64,000 nt of DNA from Paucibacter sp. KBW04 (lineage in GTDB: Bacteria; Pseudomonadota; Gammaproteobacteria; Burkholderiales; Burkholderiaceae_C), in the NCBI RefSeq assembly GCF_003852425.1, contig NZ_QAJN01000008.1, positions 1 to 64,000 of the forward strand. Direction: 5' to 3'. A program made the translations under genes and the position numbers. This document shows, piece by piece, positions 36,875-46,163 of this stretch. Under the pieces are notes generated by a model. The model saw nothing but the letters and a program-made list of their open reading frames with translations, ran no database searches and was not told the origin of the DNA. The number at the start of each line of letters is the position of its first letter. Positions within the stretch are counted from its first letter, which is position 1.

Positions 36875-38939
36875 GGCTGGCTCCGGCCGGCAGGGCTTGG
36901 TAAGGCGTTTCCTGCACCGTGGGTTTGCGCTCAGCGCGCGCCTTGAGCACGGCCTTGACGCTGTAGACCAGCACGCTCAGCACCACAAACATGAAGAGCA
37001 CGCACAGGGCGGCGTCCAGGCGGTCGTTGAAGATGATGCGCTGCATGGCTTCCGCGCTCTTGGCCGGGGCGATCAGCTGGCCCTCGGCCAGGGCCTTGGC
37101 GTATTTGTCGGCATGGGCCAGGAAGCCCACCTTGGGATCGCTGGAGAAGATCTTCAGATAACCCGCGCTCAGCGTGCAAGCCAGCAACCAGGTGGCAGGC
37201 ACGATGGTGGTCCAGCTGTAGCGGTCTTTCTTCATCTTGAACAGCACCACGGTGCCCAGCATCAGGGCCACGGCGGCCAGCATCTGGTTGGAGATGCCGA
37301 ACAGCGGCCACAAGGTGTTGATGCCGCCCAGCGGATCGACCACGCCTTGGTAGAGGAAGTAGCCCCAAGCCGCCACGCACAGGCCGGTGGCGATCAAATT
37401 GGCGGGCAGGGATTCGGTCTTCTTCAGCGCGGGCACAAAAGTACCCAGCAGGTCTTGCAGCATGAAGCGGCCGGCGCGGGTGCCGGCGTCCACGGCGGTC
37501 AGGATGAAGAGGGCTTCAAACAAAATCGCGAAGTGGTACCAGAAGGCCATCATGGCCTTGCCGCCCACCACCTGGTGCAGGATGTGGGCCATGCCCACGG
37601 CCAGGGTGGGCGCACCACCGGCGCGGGCCAGGATGGTGTTCTCGCCCACGTCCTTGGCGGTCTGGGTCAGCATCTCGGGGGTGATGACAAAGCCCCAGGT
37701 CGAGAGCGTGTGCGCCACGGCCTCGGGCGTGCTGCCCACCAGGGCGGCGGGGCTGTTCATCGCGAAGTAGATGCCGGGGTCGATGCAGGAGGCGGCCACC
37801 AGGGCCATCACCGCGACGAAAGACTCGGCCAGCATGCCGCCGTAGCCGATGAAGCGGGCATCGCTTTCGTTGTTCAGCATCTTGGGCGTGGTGCCCGAGG
37901 AGATCAGGGCATGGAAGCCCGACACCGCGCCGCAGGCGATGGTGATGAACAAGAAGGGGAAGAGATTGCCCGACCAGACCGGGCCGTTGCCGCCCGCGAA
38001 CTGGGTGAAGGCCGGCATTTCCAGCTGCGGGCCGACGATGACGATGCCGATGGCCAGGGCGACGATGGTGCCGATCTTCAAGAAGGTCGACAGATAGTCG
38101 CGCGGCGCCAGCAGCAGCCAGACGGGGATGGAGGCGGCGACGAAACCGTAGCCGATCAGCATCCAGGTCAGGGCCTTGCCGTCGAAGTCAAACAGCGGCG
38201 CCCAGGTGGCGCTCTCATGCACCCACTGGCCGCCCACGATGGCCAGCATCAAGAGCACAAAGCCGATGATGGAGACCTCGCCGATGCGGCCCGGCCGAAT
38301 GTAGCGGGTGTAAATGCCCATGAAGAGCGCGACCGGAATCGTCGCCGCCACGGTGAAAGTGCCCCAGGGCGAATGAGCCAGGGCCTTGACCACGATCAGG
38401 GCCAGCACGGCCAAGATGATGATCATGATCATGAAGGCGCCGAACAAGGCGATCACGCCGGGCACCAGACCCAGCTCCTGCTTAATCAAGTCGCCCAGGG
38501 AGCGGCCGTCGCGCCGGGTGCTGATGAAGAGCACGATGAAGTCTTGCACCGCACCGGCAAACACCACGCCGGCCAGAATCCACAGCAGGCCGGGCAGATA
38601 GCCCATCTGCGCCGCCAGCACCGGGCCGACCAAGGGGCCTGCGCCCGCGATGGCCGCGAAATGGTGGCCGTAGAGCACGCCCTTGTGGGTGGGCACATAG
38701 TCCAGCCCGTCGTTATGCCGCCAGGCCGGCGTCATGCGCTTGGGGTCCAGCTCCAAGACCTGGGTGGCGAGGAAGAGGCTGTAGTAGCGGTAGGCGATGA
38801 GGTAGACGCAGACGGCGGCCACCACCACCCACAGGGCGCTGACGGCCTCGCCACGGCCCAGGGCCACGGTGGCAAGGGCAAAGGCACCCAGAATGGCAAC
38901 AGCCACCCAGACCAGGTGGCGACGGAGTTTGACGAGCAT
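36867..38939 (-). CDS. cstA: Carbon starvation protein A (pyruvate/peptide transporter family)
   Basis: This ~690-residue integral membrane protein is a CstA/BtsT-family transporter; relatives carry peptides or pyruvate during starvation. Most of the length is transmembrane (about 16-18 helices). Family landmarks are VLYGHHFAAIAGAGPLVGPV, then QDFIVLFISTRRDGRSLGDL near the N-terminus, and the segment around SSGTTPKMLNNESDARFIGYG. An AGGAGA ribosome-binding site identifies the ATG at 38939 rather than the one at 38978. It is coupled to ybdD and ends at a strong terminator. Starvation control (for example by CRP) is typical, but no site was found upstream. Confidence 0.95.
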   Translation of the reverse strand: MLVKLRRHLVWVAVAILGAFALATVALGRGEAVSALWVVVAAVCVYLIAYRYYSLFLATQVLELDPKRMTPAWRHNDGLDYVPTHKGVLYGHHFAAIAGAGPLVGPVLAAQMGYLPGLLWILAGVVFAGAVQDFIVLFISTRRDGRSLGDLIKQELGLVPGVIALFGAFMIMIIILAVLALIVVKALAHSPWGTFTVAATIPVALFMGIYTRYIRPGRIGEVSIIGFVLLMLAIVGGQWVHESATWAPLFDFDGKALTWMLIGYGFVAASIPVWLLLAPRDYLSTFLKIGTIVALAIGIVIVGPQLEMPAFTQFAGGNGPVWSGNLFPFLFITIACGAVSGFHALISSGTTPKMLNNESDARFIGYGGMLAESFVAVMALVAASCIDPGIYFAMNSPAALVGSTPEAVAHTLSTWGFVITPEMLTQTAKDVGENTILARAGGAPTLAVGMAHILHQVVGGKAMMAFWYHFAILFEALFILTAVDAGTRAGRFMLQDLLGTFVPALKKTESLPANLIATGLCVAAWGYFLYQGVVDPLGGINTLWPLFGISNQMLAAVALMLGTVVLFKMKKDRYSWTTIVPATWLLACTLSAGYLKIFSSDPKVGFLAHADKYAKALAEGQLIAPAKSAEAMQRIIFNDRLDAALCVLFMFVVLSVLVYSVKAVLKARAERKPTVQETPYQALPAGASLG

Positions 38940-39097
38940 GAGAGATGTCTCCTGAAGGTGCCAGCGGTGACGCAACAAGGGTCACGATGGCATAAGGCTT
39001 AGGCCTCCAGTGTCGGCAAGCGCTCGCTCGGGCGCATCCGTCAGGCCGCGTGCTGGGGGCACGCGGCAGTACTTAGGTAAAAACCCGAGAACCCCGT

Positions 39098-41806
39098 TTA
39101 GACGCCGAACTTATGGCTGTACTGCAGCCAGAACTGGCGGCCGTAAGGCGTGTAGTAGCTGGAGGGGTAGAAGGGCCAGCTGTCGGCCTCGTCCTTGCGG
39201 ATGGTGTTGGCCACATTGTTGACGATCAGACCCAGCTTGCTGGCCTTGTTCAGCTGCACGCTGCTGCTGAGGTTGAACATGAACTTGGGTTCAATCCAGC
39301 TGTCGCCCGCGCCGCTGATGCGGCCGTTGCGAACACCGGTCAGCGTGTATTGCCAGTCGTTCAAACGCCAGCTGGCCGTGGTCTCCAGCTTCTCGGGCCA
39401 ACCGCTATAGCTGTGGGTGCCGACCTTGTTGACCGCCTCGTCGGCCGGGAACTTGCGCTCCACAAAAGTCAGCACGCGGTTGTACTTCAGGCCCAGCTGG
39501 AAGTCGCCCCATTCGGCCGTCTTGAAACGGTAATTGGCCTTCAGGTCAATGCCGCTGGTGCTCTTGCTGGAGGCATTGATGGGGCTGACTCGCACCAAGC
39601 TGACAGCCTCGGGCTTGACCTCGGCCGTCACGGGGTTGCGGGTGATGCGGGCCAAGGCGTCGACGCAGGTGGACGAAGCTGCATCGAGCTTACCCAGGCG
39701 GCAGTCGGCCTCATCACGCAGCAGGCGGTCGCCGTCTTGCTTGGTGACCTCATCGCTGATGGCCACACGCCAGTAGTCCAGCGAGAGGTCCAGCGACTTG
39801 ACCGGTTCCCACACCAGGCCCAGACCCGATGAGCTGCCACGTTCCGGTTGCAACTCCTTGCCGCTGGTCTGCAGATAGTTGAAGCCCGGGGCGACCCCGG
39901 CAAACTCGCATTTGTTCAGGGGCTGACCGGCACGCGCGCAGCGGTAGTGGTCGGTGGAGGAGGAGTAATAACCCTTCACCTCGTCGGCAAACAGGTAAAC
40001 CATGTCCGGCGCCCGGAAGCTGGTGGCATGGCTGGCGCGCAGCAGGATCTGCTCCGTGGGCCGGAACTCAAGACCCAGGTTGTAGGTGCTGGCGCCTTGG
40101 CTGCGATCGGCGAAGCGGTAGTGGTCATAACGCAGGGCGGCCGTGGCCGTCAGCAGCTTGTGCAAGGGTGCCACCAGCTCGGCGCCCACGGCGGCGCGGT
40201 CGCGTGAGCCTTCCACGGTCTTGACCTCTTGCAAGCCATAGAACTCGCCTTGAGCCAGGCGCGGATCGGACTCATTGATAAAGCCCTGGCGACCGGCCTC
40301 CAGCGTCAGCGCGCCGCGCAAGGGGCCTCCGCTGAGCTGGGCCAAAGAGCCGTTCACGCTGGCGTTGAAATTGCTCGTCCAGGCGCGGTTATCGGCCCGG
40401 GTCTCGCCCATCAGCTGGTCGAACTGCTGGGCGTTGAGGGGCTTGAACAAGCGCGCCTCGTCGGGCGCATAAATGGCAACGCCCTTGGCATCGACGCCTT
40501 TTTGCGGGCCCAGGAAGAACTCGTTCACGCCGGACACAAAGCGCGGCTCAAAATTCTGATTGCGGTAGTGGGCATGGTTGACCGAGAGCTCGTAGCTCCA
40601 GTCCTTGAATTCCAGATCGCCACGCGCACCCAGGGCCAGGCTGTAGGAGTCGTCAAGCCAAGCGCGGTTGCTGCGCTCGATACCGCCGTACTCTTCGGGT
40701 GCGATGCGGCGGGTCCAGATCTCATTCTTCTTGGAGTTCTGGTTGTAGAAATAGCCCTTGCCTGCGCTTTCCGAAGTCCAGCTGGCACTGCGGGTATTGC
40801 TTTCGGTGCGGGTCTGGCCCAGCAAGAACTCGCCAAACAACTCATGGGCTTCGCTGAGCTTGAATTGCCCGGCCGAGGCGAAGTTGCTGCTGCGATTGCC
40901 CGACTGAATCGTCCAATGCGCTGGCGCAGCCTTGCCGCTGCCGCAGTAGACGCCCAGCTTGTTATCGACCCGGCTCACGCTGCCGTCAAAAAAGCCGACG
41001 GCATCCGCGCATTGCTGATCGGCCGGCAGGCGCCAGAGCGAGCCGTTCTTGGAGTCCTTGATGCCTATCACCGCCGTGGGGTTGGCGCCCTGAGCCGTGC
41101 TGTCGGCCATGAACTCGCGCTGGCGGCTCCAGATGGGCTGGCGCCCGCTCAACTCCAGGCCCCAGACGGCGCTCAGGCGGCCGCTGTCAAAGCCACCGCT
41201 CAGCTGCGCACGGGCGTTCTCGCCGCCGCCCAGCTGGGTGGCGCCTAGCTTCAGGTCCAGGGTGGTGTGATCGACCTGCTTCTTCAAGATGATGTTGATC
41301 ACACCGGCCACCGCGTCGGAGCCGTAAATCGCCGAGGCGCCACCGCTGAGCACCTCGATGCGCTCCACCAGGGCCGAGGGGATGTTGGCGGTGTTGACGA
41401 AGTTGGCCGTGCCGCCTTAGGCGCGGGGGTAGTCCGCCACCCGGCGGCCGTTCAGCAGGGTCAGGGTCTTGTTAGGCCCTAAGCCGCGCAGGCTCAGGGC
41501 GTTGGCGGCGGGGGTGAAGGTGTTGCCGAAGTCTTCACCCTGGGTGAAGCCGGTGTTTTCGGTCAGGGCGGCGAGCGCATCGCCGACATTGCGATAGCCC
41601 AAACGATCCAGATCGGCGGCGCGGATGACGGTGACGCCGGTGGCGCCTTCGGCCTGGGTGCGCTGCACCCGCGTGCCAGTGACAACGACCTTTTCCAGTG
41701 ATTTCTCTGGCTTGGGCTCGGCTTGAGCCTGGGTCTGGCCGGCAGAGAAAAGCAGGCACGCGGCCACGGCCAGGGGGGCCTGGCGGCCGATTTTTTGATA
41801 CTGCAT
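39098..41806 (-). pseudogene. TonB-dependent receptor interrupted by one in-frame stop
   Basis: The complete frame from the ATG at 41806 (RBS GAGGG) to the end at 39098 encodes a full TonB receptor of about 901 residues, as in its paralogue at 27873-30599. The exception is a TAA at 41417-41419. There the paralogue has DYPRAYGG with TAC for Tyr; here the Tyr codon is TAA and both sides continue in the same frame. The N-terminal piece (129 aa) has the signal peptide and plug start; the rest runs from after the stop. This is probably a recent nonsense mutation, a sequencing error, or a strain variant. No frameshift or other stop is present. It lies 124 bp after the permease gene. Confidence 0.8.
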
Positions 41807-41930
41807 GGGAATCCCTCAAGAAACGACACGTGGCCCTACGCCGGGAAGCGTTTCCCGAGCGGGCCATCTATGCCGCAGATGCTAGGGGTTATCCCTTTGA
41901 TTGAGAAAGAATCGTTTGTGATTTGCTTAT

Positions 41931-43166
41931 TCAAATCTGCCCGGGCGTGGCCAGCGGCGCCCGCTGCTTCTTGCGCCAGCAGCGCCAAGCCGCGTAGACC
42001 GAGGCGCTGACGAGGATAGAGTCCAGCGCGGCCACCGGCGTCAAGGCCAGCTGCCATCGCGGCGCCAGGCCCGCCCAGGCGCTGCCGATCAGCCAGGCCA
42101 ACAAGGCCTCCACCCGCCAAGGTCTGGCTTCGTCAGCGCCACCGAGCAGGACATGGACCAGGTAGATGCCTGCAATCGGCGGGATCATGATGCTCAGCCA
42201 CAGCAGATAGGGCAGCAGCATTTCGCTGATGCCGGCCAGGCCCATGGCCGTGCCCAAGACCCCCGCCAGCAGCGCCATGCGCCAGGCGGGCTGGCGCGGG
42301 GCCAGGGTGCCGGCCACCAAAGTTGCCGCGTACAGATTGAAGGTATTGGTGGACCAGGCCGTCAGCACCACGGTCAGCATGGCGGGCAGGCCCAGACCCA
42401 AGGCCAGCATGATCTGAATCATGTCTCGTTCGCCGCTGACCAGGCTGGGCGCGCCCGACAGGATCAAAACCAGAGGAAAGCCCAGGCCATAGGCCAGTCC
42501 CGCCCCCAGCGCCGCGCGGCGGGGCGAGAGGGCAAAGCGGCACACATCCGGCGCCAACACGGCCCCGACGACCAAACCTCCCACCACCATGGAGATCCCT
42601 GCTCCCAAGGCTGAGGGCAGGGCCGGCGCATAGGTCCACAAGGCGCCGGTGCCGCCCTTCATGGCGGCAGCAAAGGTCCAGGCCAGTAAGCCGACCTTGA
42701 GCGGCGTGGTGAGGGTAGACAAAACATTGATCGCCCGAAAGCCCAGCATGGCCGTCAGCGTTGTGAGCACACAGCCGGCCAGCGACAGGAGCCAGGCCGG
42801 TTGGGCCGCCAAGCCAGAGCCCATGGACGCCAGCGCATGCCCCAACATCGTCGCCATCACGCCAAACCAACCCAGCACGCTGACGCCCAAGACCGCATTC
42901 GCCACCCGCGCACCTTGCTGGCCAAAGGCCTCCTCGATCAATTGATAGGTGGTGCAGCGGCGCGCTGCACCGGCGGCGCCGGTCATGGCCGCCAGCAGGC
43001 CCAGGATGGCGCCGCCCAGCAGGCAGACTTGCAAGCCGGCGCGCGCGCCAAAAGCATGGCTGATCTCCGCACCCATGACGAAGGCGGGCAGGGCGATCAT
43101 CACCGCCAGCAAAATCAAGACGATGCGCCAGGCCCCGAGGGTGGCCAGCTTTTGCTCTGAGGCTTG
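41931..43166 (-). CDS. NCS1-family (CodB-like) permease
   Basis: The ~411-residue protein has about 12 transmembrane helices and resembles the NCS1 nucleobase/hydantoin transporters such as cytosine permease. Landmarks are the N-terminal ALPAFVMGAEISHAFG helix and GGLVVGAVLAPDVCRFA, which matches the conserved PDxxRF region. The permease would bring a cyclic amide, nucleobase or hydantoin across the inner membrane, fitting the racemase and hydantoinase encoded with it. The GTG at 43166 is eight bases after the racemase stop and fits operon spacing; an earlier start at 43241 would overlap the racemase. Confidence 0.85.
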   Translation of the reverse strand, partial: QASEQKLATLGAWRIVLILLAVMIALPAFVMGAEISHAFGARAGLQVCLLGGAILGLLAAMTGAAGAARRCTTYQLIEEAFGQQGARVANAVLGVSVLGWFGVMATMLGHALASMGSGLAAQPAWLLSLAGCVLTTLTAMLGFRAINVLSTLTTPLKVGLLAWTFAAAMKGGTGALWTYAPALPSALGAGISMVVGGLVVGAVLAPDVCRFALSPRRAALGAGLAYGLGFPLVLILSGAPSLVSGERDMIQIMLALGLGLPAMLTVVLTAWSTNTFNLYAATLVAGTLAPRQPAWRMALLAGVLGTAMGLAGISEMLLPYLLWLSIMIPPIAGIYLVHVLLGGADEARPWRVEALLAWLIGSAWAGLAPRWQLALTPVAALDSILVSASVYAAWRCWRKKQRAPLATPGQI

Positions 43167-43173
43167 CACGGCT

Positions 43174-43935
43174 TCAGCCCAGCTGCGCTTGCAAATCGGC
43201 AAAGCCAGCCATGGGCTTTTTGGCCGGTTTCGGCCAGCCACGCTTGCTGTGGCTCAGCCCGCTCTGGCACAGGGCCGTGGCCATATGGACGGTGACGGGG
43301 ATGGGATCGATCACCGGCACTCCATTCAGGCCCACCCGGTTCAACTCGGCCGAGACCACATTGGCGCAGCCCAGAAAGCCGGTGCAGCCCAGCACGATGG
43401 CATCGGCCCCATCCTCCAGCACCGCCTTGCAGGCCTGTTCGCCCATGGCTTTTTGCAAGGCCTGTGGGTCGCCATGCAGGGCCAGCACGGGAATGTCGAT
43501 CACGCGGATCGAACTCAGCTTGTCCGCCACGCCATAACGCTGCGCCAGCTCGGTGAGCATGGGGACGACCGCCGGCAACACGGTCACGATGGAAAAGCGC
43601 AGGCCCAGCATGGCCGCCGCATGCATGCTGCATTCGCCGGGGCCGAAGACGGGGATGTCCAGCAACTCGCGCGCCGCCTGCAAGCCGGGGTCAGCAAAGC
43701 AGTCCACGATCACTGCGTCAAAACCCTCGGCCTGGGCTTGCAGGGCCGCAGCCACCACGCCAGGCGCCGCCAACATTTCCTCGAACGCCGACTCGATGGA
43801 GGACGGCCCCTCCTTGAGCAGGGTCTGCGCAATCCGCAGGCCCGGGTGCTCCAGCGCCCGCAGATCGGCCAGATCGCGCAGGCCCTCGGTGATGATGGGG
43901 GTGATGACCTTGATGCGTTTCGTCGTCATGCTCAT
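43174..43935 (-). CDS. Asp/Glu/hydantoin racemase family protein
   Basis: The 253-residue protein has the two catalytic cysteines of the cofactor-free Asp/Glu/hydantoin racemase family. These are Cys79 in DCFADPG and Cys184 in LGCTGF, with the LGLRFSIVTVL strand in the middle. The DCFADPGLQAARE pattern is closest to hydantoin racemases, which equilibrate D- and L-5-substituted hydantoins. An AAGGAG ribosome-binding site points to the ATG at 43935 (MSMTTKRIKV). With the hydantoinase and the permease in the same operon it supports a hydantoin-type substrate; other cyclic or acidic amino acids remain possible. Confidence 0.88.
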   Translation of the reverse strand: MSMTTKRIKVITPIITEGLRDLADLRALEHPGLRIAQTLLKEGPSSIESAFEEMLAAPGVVAAALQAQAEGFDAVIVDCFADPGLQAARELLDIPVFGPGECSMHAAAMLGLRFSIVTVLPAVVPMLTELAQRYGVADKLSSIRVIDIPVLALHGDPQALQKAMGEQACKAVLEDGADAIVLGCTGFLGCANVVSAELNRVGLNGVPVIDPIPVTVHMATALCQSGLSHSKRGWPKPAKKPMAGFADLQAQLG

Positions 43936-43982
43936 GAACACTCCTTGGGCTTTGCTCTGTCTCTATCGTTTGAGGCGCGGCT

Positions 43983-44918
43983 TCACAGCGCGCTCGGCAC
44001 CAGGGTGCGCCAGCCATGCCTGTCCTCGACCTTGCCCTTGACGTAGTCGAGGTACTGCTGCTGCAGGGCTTTTGTGATCGGCCCGGTGCGGCCGCTGCCG
44101 ATCTGGCAGCGGTCTACCGAGGCCACCGGGGTCAGCTCGGCGGCCGTGCCGGTGAAGAAGATTTCGTCGGCGCCGTAAAGCATCTCGCGCGGGATCTGGC
44201 GCGGCTCGATGTCGATGCCGATCTCGCGGGCCAGCTGCATCACCGAGTCCGCCGTGATGCCCGGCAGCAGGGTTCCGTCCAGCGCAGGCGTGAAGCAGCG
44301 GCCGCGCCAGACCACAAAGATATTCATGCCCGTGCCCTCGCTCACCAAGCCGCTGGGGCTGAGGCCTATGGCTTCTTGATAACCATTGCGCAGCGCCTCC
44401 CACTTCATCAGCTGGCTGTTCAGATACTGGCCGCCGGCCTTGGCCATCAGCGGGTAGGTGTTGGGATGGGCGCGCTGCCAGCTGCTGATGCAGGCGTCGA
44501 CGCCCTTCTCCAGCGCGCCTTCGCCCAGATAAGTGCCCCAAGGCCAGGCGGCGATATAGGTTTCGATCGGGCTTTCCTCGGCCGATAGCCCGGCCCCGCC
44601 ATAACCCAGCAAGACCATGGGCCGCAGATAGCAGCTGCCGAGCTTGTTTTTGGCCACCAGGGAGAGACAGGCGGCGGCGAGTGTGGCGATATCGTGCGGG
44701 GACTCCAGGCCAAAGACGCGGCAGGAATCCTGCAGCCGACGCAGATGCTCATGCAGGCGGAAGATGGCAGGCCCCTCCGGCGTGTCATAGCAGCGTATGC
44801 CCTCGAACATCGAGGTCCCGAACTGCACGGCCGTGCTCAGCAGATGCAGCTGGGCCTGATGCCAGGGGATCAGCTGGCCGTCTTTCCAGATCCATTCGCT
44901 TTCGGTGATTGCAGCCAT
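43983..44918 (-). CDS. Class IV (branched-chain-type) aminotransferase
   Basis: The 311-residue protein is a fold-type IV PLP aminotransferase close to IlvE. It starts ESEWIWKDGQLIPWHQAQLH and has the substrate-entry segment GTSMFEGIRCY and the PLP lysine K160 in LMAKAGGQYLNS. The EGTGMNIF motif corresponds to EGSGENIF, with Met in place of the usual Glu of the family. It would exchange an amino group between glutamate and a branched-chain or related oxo acid. That residue swap and the operon context suggest a specialised rather than the general IlvE enzyme; this is inference. The ATG at 44918 is preferred to an earlier in-frame start that would overlap the SDR gene. Confidence 0.9.
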   Translation of the reverse strand: MAAITESEWIWKDGQLIPWHQAQLHLLSTAVQFGTSMFEGIRCYDTPEGPAIFRLHEHLRRLQDSCRVFGLESPHDIATLAAACLSLVAKNKLGSCYLRPMVLLGYGGAGLSAEESPIETYIAAWPWGTYLGEGALEKGVDACISSWQRAHPNTYPLMAKAGGQYLNSQLMKWEALRNGYQEAIGLSPSGLVSEGTGMNIFVVWRGRCFTPALDGTLLPGITADSVMQLAREIGIDIEPRQIPREMLYGADEIFFTGTAAELTPVASVDRCQIGSGRTGPITKALQQQYLDYVKGKVEDRHGWRTLVPSAL

Positions 44919-44934
44919 GGCAGCCCTTGGTGTC

Positions 44935-45723
44935 TTAAAAAATGGAGCGGGTCCAACCTCCGTCGACGGCGATGGTCTGACCGGTGATGTAGCTGGCCCG
45001 GGCAGAGGCGAGAAAGGCCGCCAGCGCCGCAAACTCGGCCGCCTCGCCCAGGCGGCCCATGGGAATCTGCGCCTCCCAGCCGGCCTTGGCGGCCGCCGGG
45101 CTGAGCTGGCGCCGCGCGCCCACCGCCGTGGCCAGCTCGTCCAGGCGCTCGGTTTGGGTGTAGCCGGGTGCCAGGTTGTTGACGGTGATGCCCTCGGCCG
45201 CCACCTCATTGGCCAGGGTGCGGGCAAAGCCGGTCACCGCCGCCCGCACCGCGTTGGACAGCACCAGGTTTTCCACCGGCTGTTTGACCGTGATGCTGGT
45301 GATGGTGAGGATGCGGCCCCAGCGCTTTTGCCGCATGCCCGGCAGCACGGCGCGGCAAAGCTCCAGCGCGCTGTGCAGATTCATGGCCAGCGCCGCCTGC
45401 CATTGCGCGGGCGTGGTCTGCTCGAAGCTCAGGCTGGGCGGGCCGCCGCCATTGGTGACGAGAATGTCCACCGCGCCTAGCGCCGCCTCGCAGCGGGCTA
45501 CCGCAGCGGCGGCCGCCCCCGGTTCAGACAGATCGGCCGCCACCGCCAGCGCCCGGCCACCACGAGCCACGATGCCTGCGACGACTTCGGCCAGCAGTGC
45601 CTCACGCCTGGCCACCAGTGCCACCCACGCGCCTTCGGCTGCCAGCTCCTCGGCCACCGCGCGGCCCAGGCCCGAACTAGCACCCGTGACCAAGGCCACC
45701 TTGTTGTTCAGCCCCAGATCCAT
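44935..45723 (-). CDS. Short-chain dehydrogenase/reductase lacking the catalytic Tyr
   Basis: The 262-residue protein has the Rossmann NAD(P) motif TGASSGLG at 14-21, NGGG near residue 95, and an ITSITVKQP strand-4/5 region. Where active SDRs have YxxxK it reads SNAVRAAV, so the catalytic Tyr and the Lys are both replaced. This resembles the BKR-like SDR subgroup reported to lack the active-site Tyr. It may therefore be a non-canonical or inactive reductase, or use other residues. It lies 16 bases before the aminotransferase and seven bases after the cupin gene, in the same operon. Confidence 0.88.
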   Translation of the reverse strand: MDLGLNNKVALVTGASSGLGRAVAEELAAEGAWVALVARREALLAEVVAGIVARGGRALAVAADLSEPGAAAAAVARCEAALGAVDILVTNGGGPPSLSFEQTTPAQWQAALAMNLHSALELCRAVLPGMRQKRWGRILTITSITVKQPVENLVLSNAVRAAVTGFARTLANEVAAEGITVNNLAPGYTQTERLDELATAVGARRQLSPAAAKAGWEAQIPMGRLGEAAEFAALAAFLASARASYITGQTIAVDGGWTRSIF

Positions 45724-45730
45724 GGCCGGC

Positions 45731-46126
45731 TCAGCCGCGCAGATGGTCGTCGACGCCGGACTGGATATAGCTGTCCGTCTTGTCCAGCCAGTCCTGCCGA
45801 GGCGGGTTGAAGATGTCGATCTCCAGCGTGTCCTCCAAGGCCTCGGCGCGATGCGGCACATTGGAAGGAATGGTCACCACATCGCCGGGTCGGGCGATGA
45901 ACACGGTCTCGCCTTGCTCGCCGATCCAGAACTTCAGCGCACCCTTGAGCATGTACGTGATCTGCTCGTTCAGATGCGAGTGGCGCGGCACCAGCGCGCC
46001 CTGTTTCAGATGGATCTGGCTGATCATCATGCGTTCGCAGCTGACGATCTGACGGTCCAGCATGGGGCCGACGGCCTCCAGCGGCACCTCGTCCCAGTGG
46101 TGCAGGCGTGCGGTGGTCTCGCTCAT
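45731..46126 (-). CDS. Cupin-domain protein
   Basis: A 131-residue single-domain cupin with the double-His motif HSHLNEQITYML (motif 1, G(X)5HXH(X)3-4E type) and a second motif with PGDVVTIPSNVPHRAEAL. These provide a metal site (Fe, Mn, Zn or Ni) in a beta-barrel. Cupins of this size are often isomerases, small dioxygenases or sugar-binding proteins, so the reaction is open. GAGGAATC precedes the ATG at 46126, which sets the start. It sits between the DUF917 gene and the SDR in the operon. Confidence 0.88.
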   Translation of the reverse strand: MSETTARLHHWDEVPLEAVGPMLDRQIVSCERMMISQIHLKQGALVPRHSHLNEQITYMLKGALKFWIGEQGETVFIARPGDVVTIPSNVPHRAEALEDTLEIDIFNPPRQDWLDKTDSYIQSGVDDHLRG

Positions 46127-46163
46127 TTTTTGATTCCTCGGTGGGTGGATTGCAAGCTGCGAC

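Noticed and set aside
44919-45227. N-terminal extension of the aminotransferase
   Set aside because: It overlaps the SDR gene and its translation is Arg/Pro/Ser-rich without similarity to class IV enzymes; ATG 44918 fits the family.
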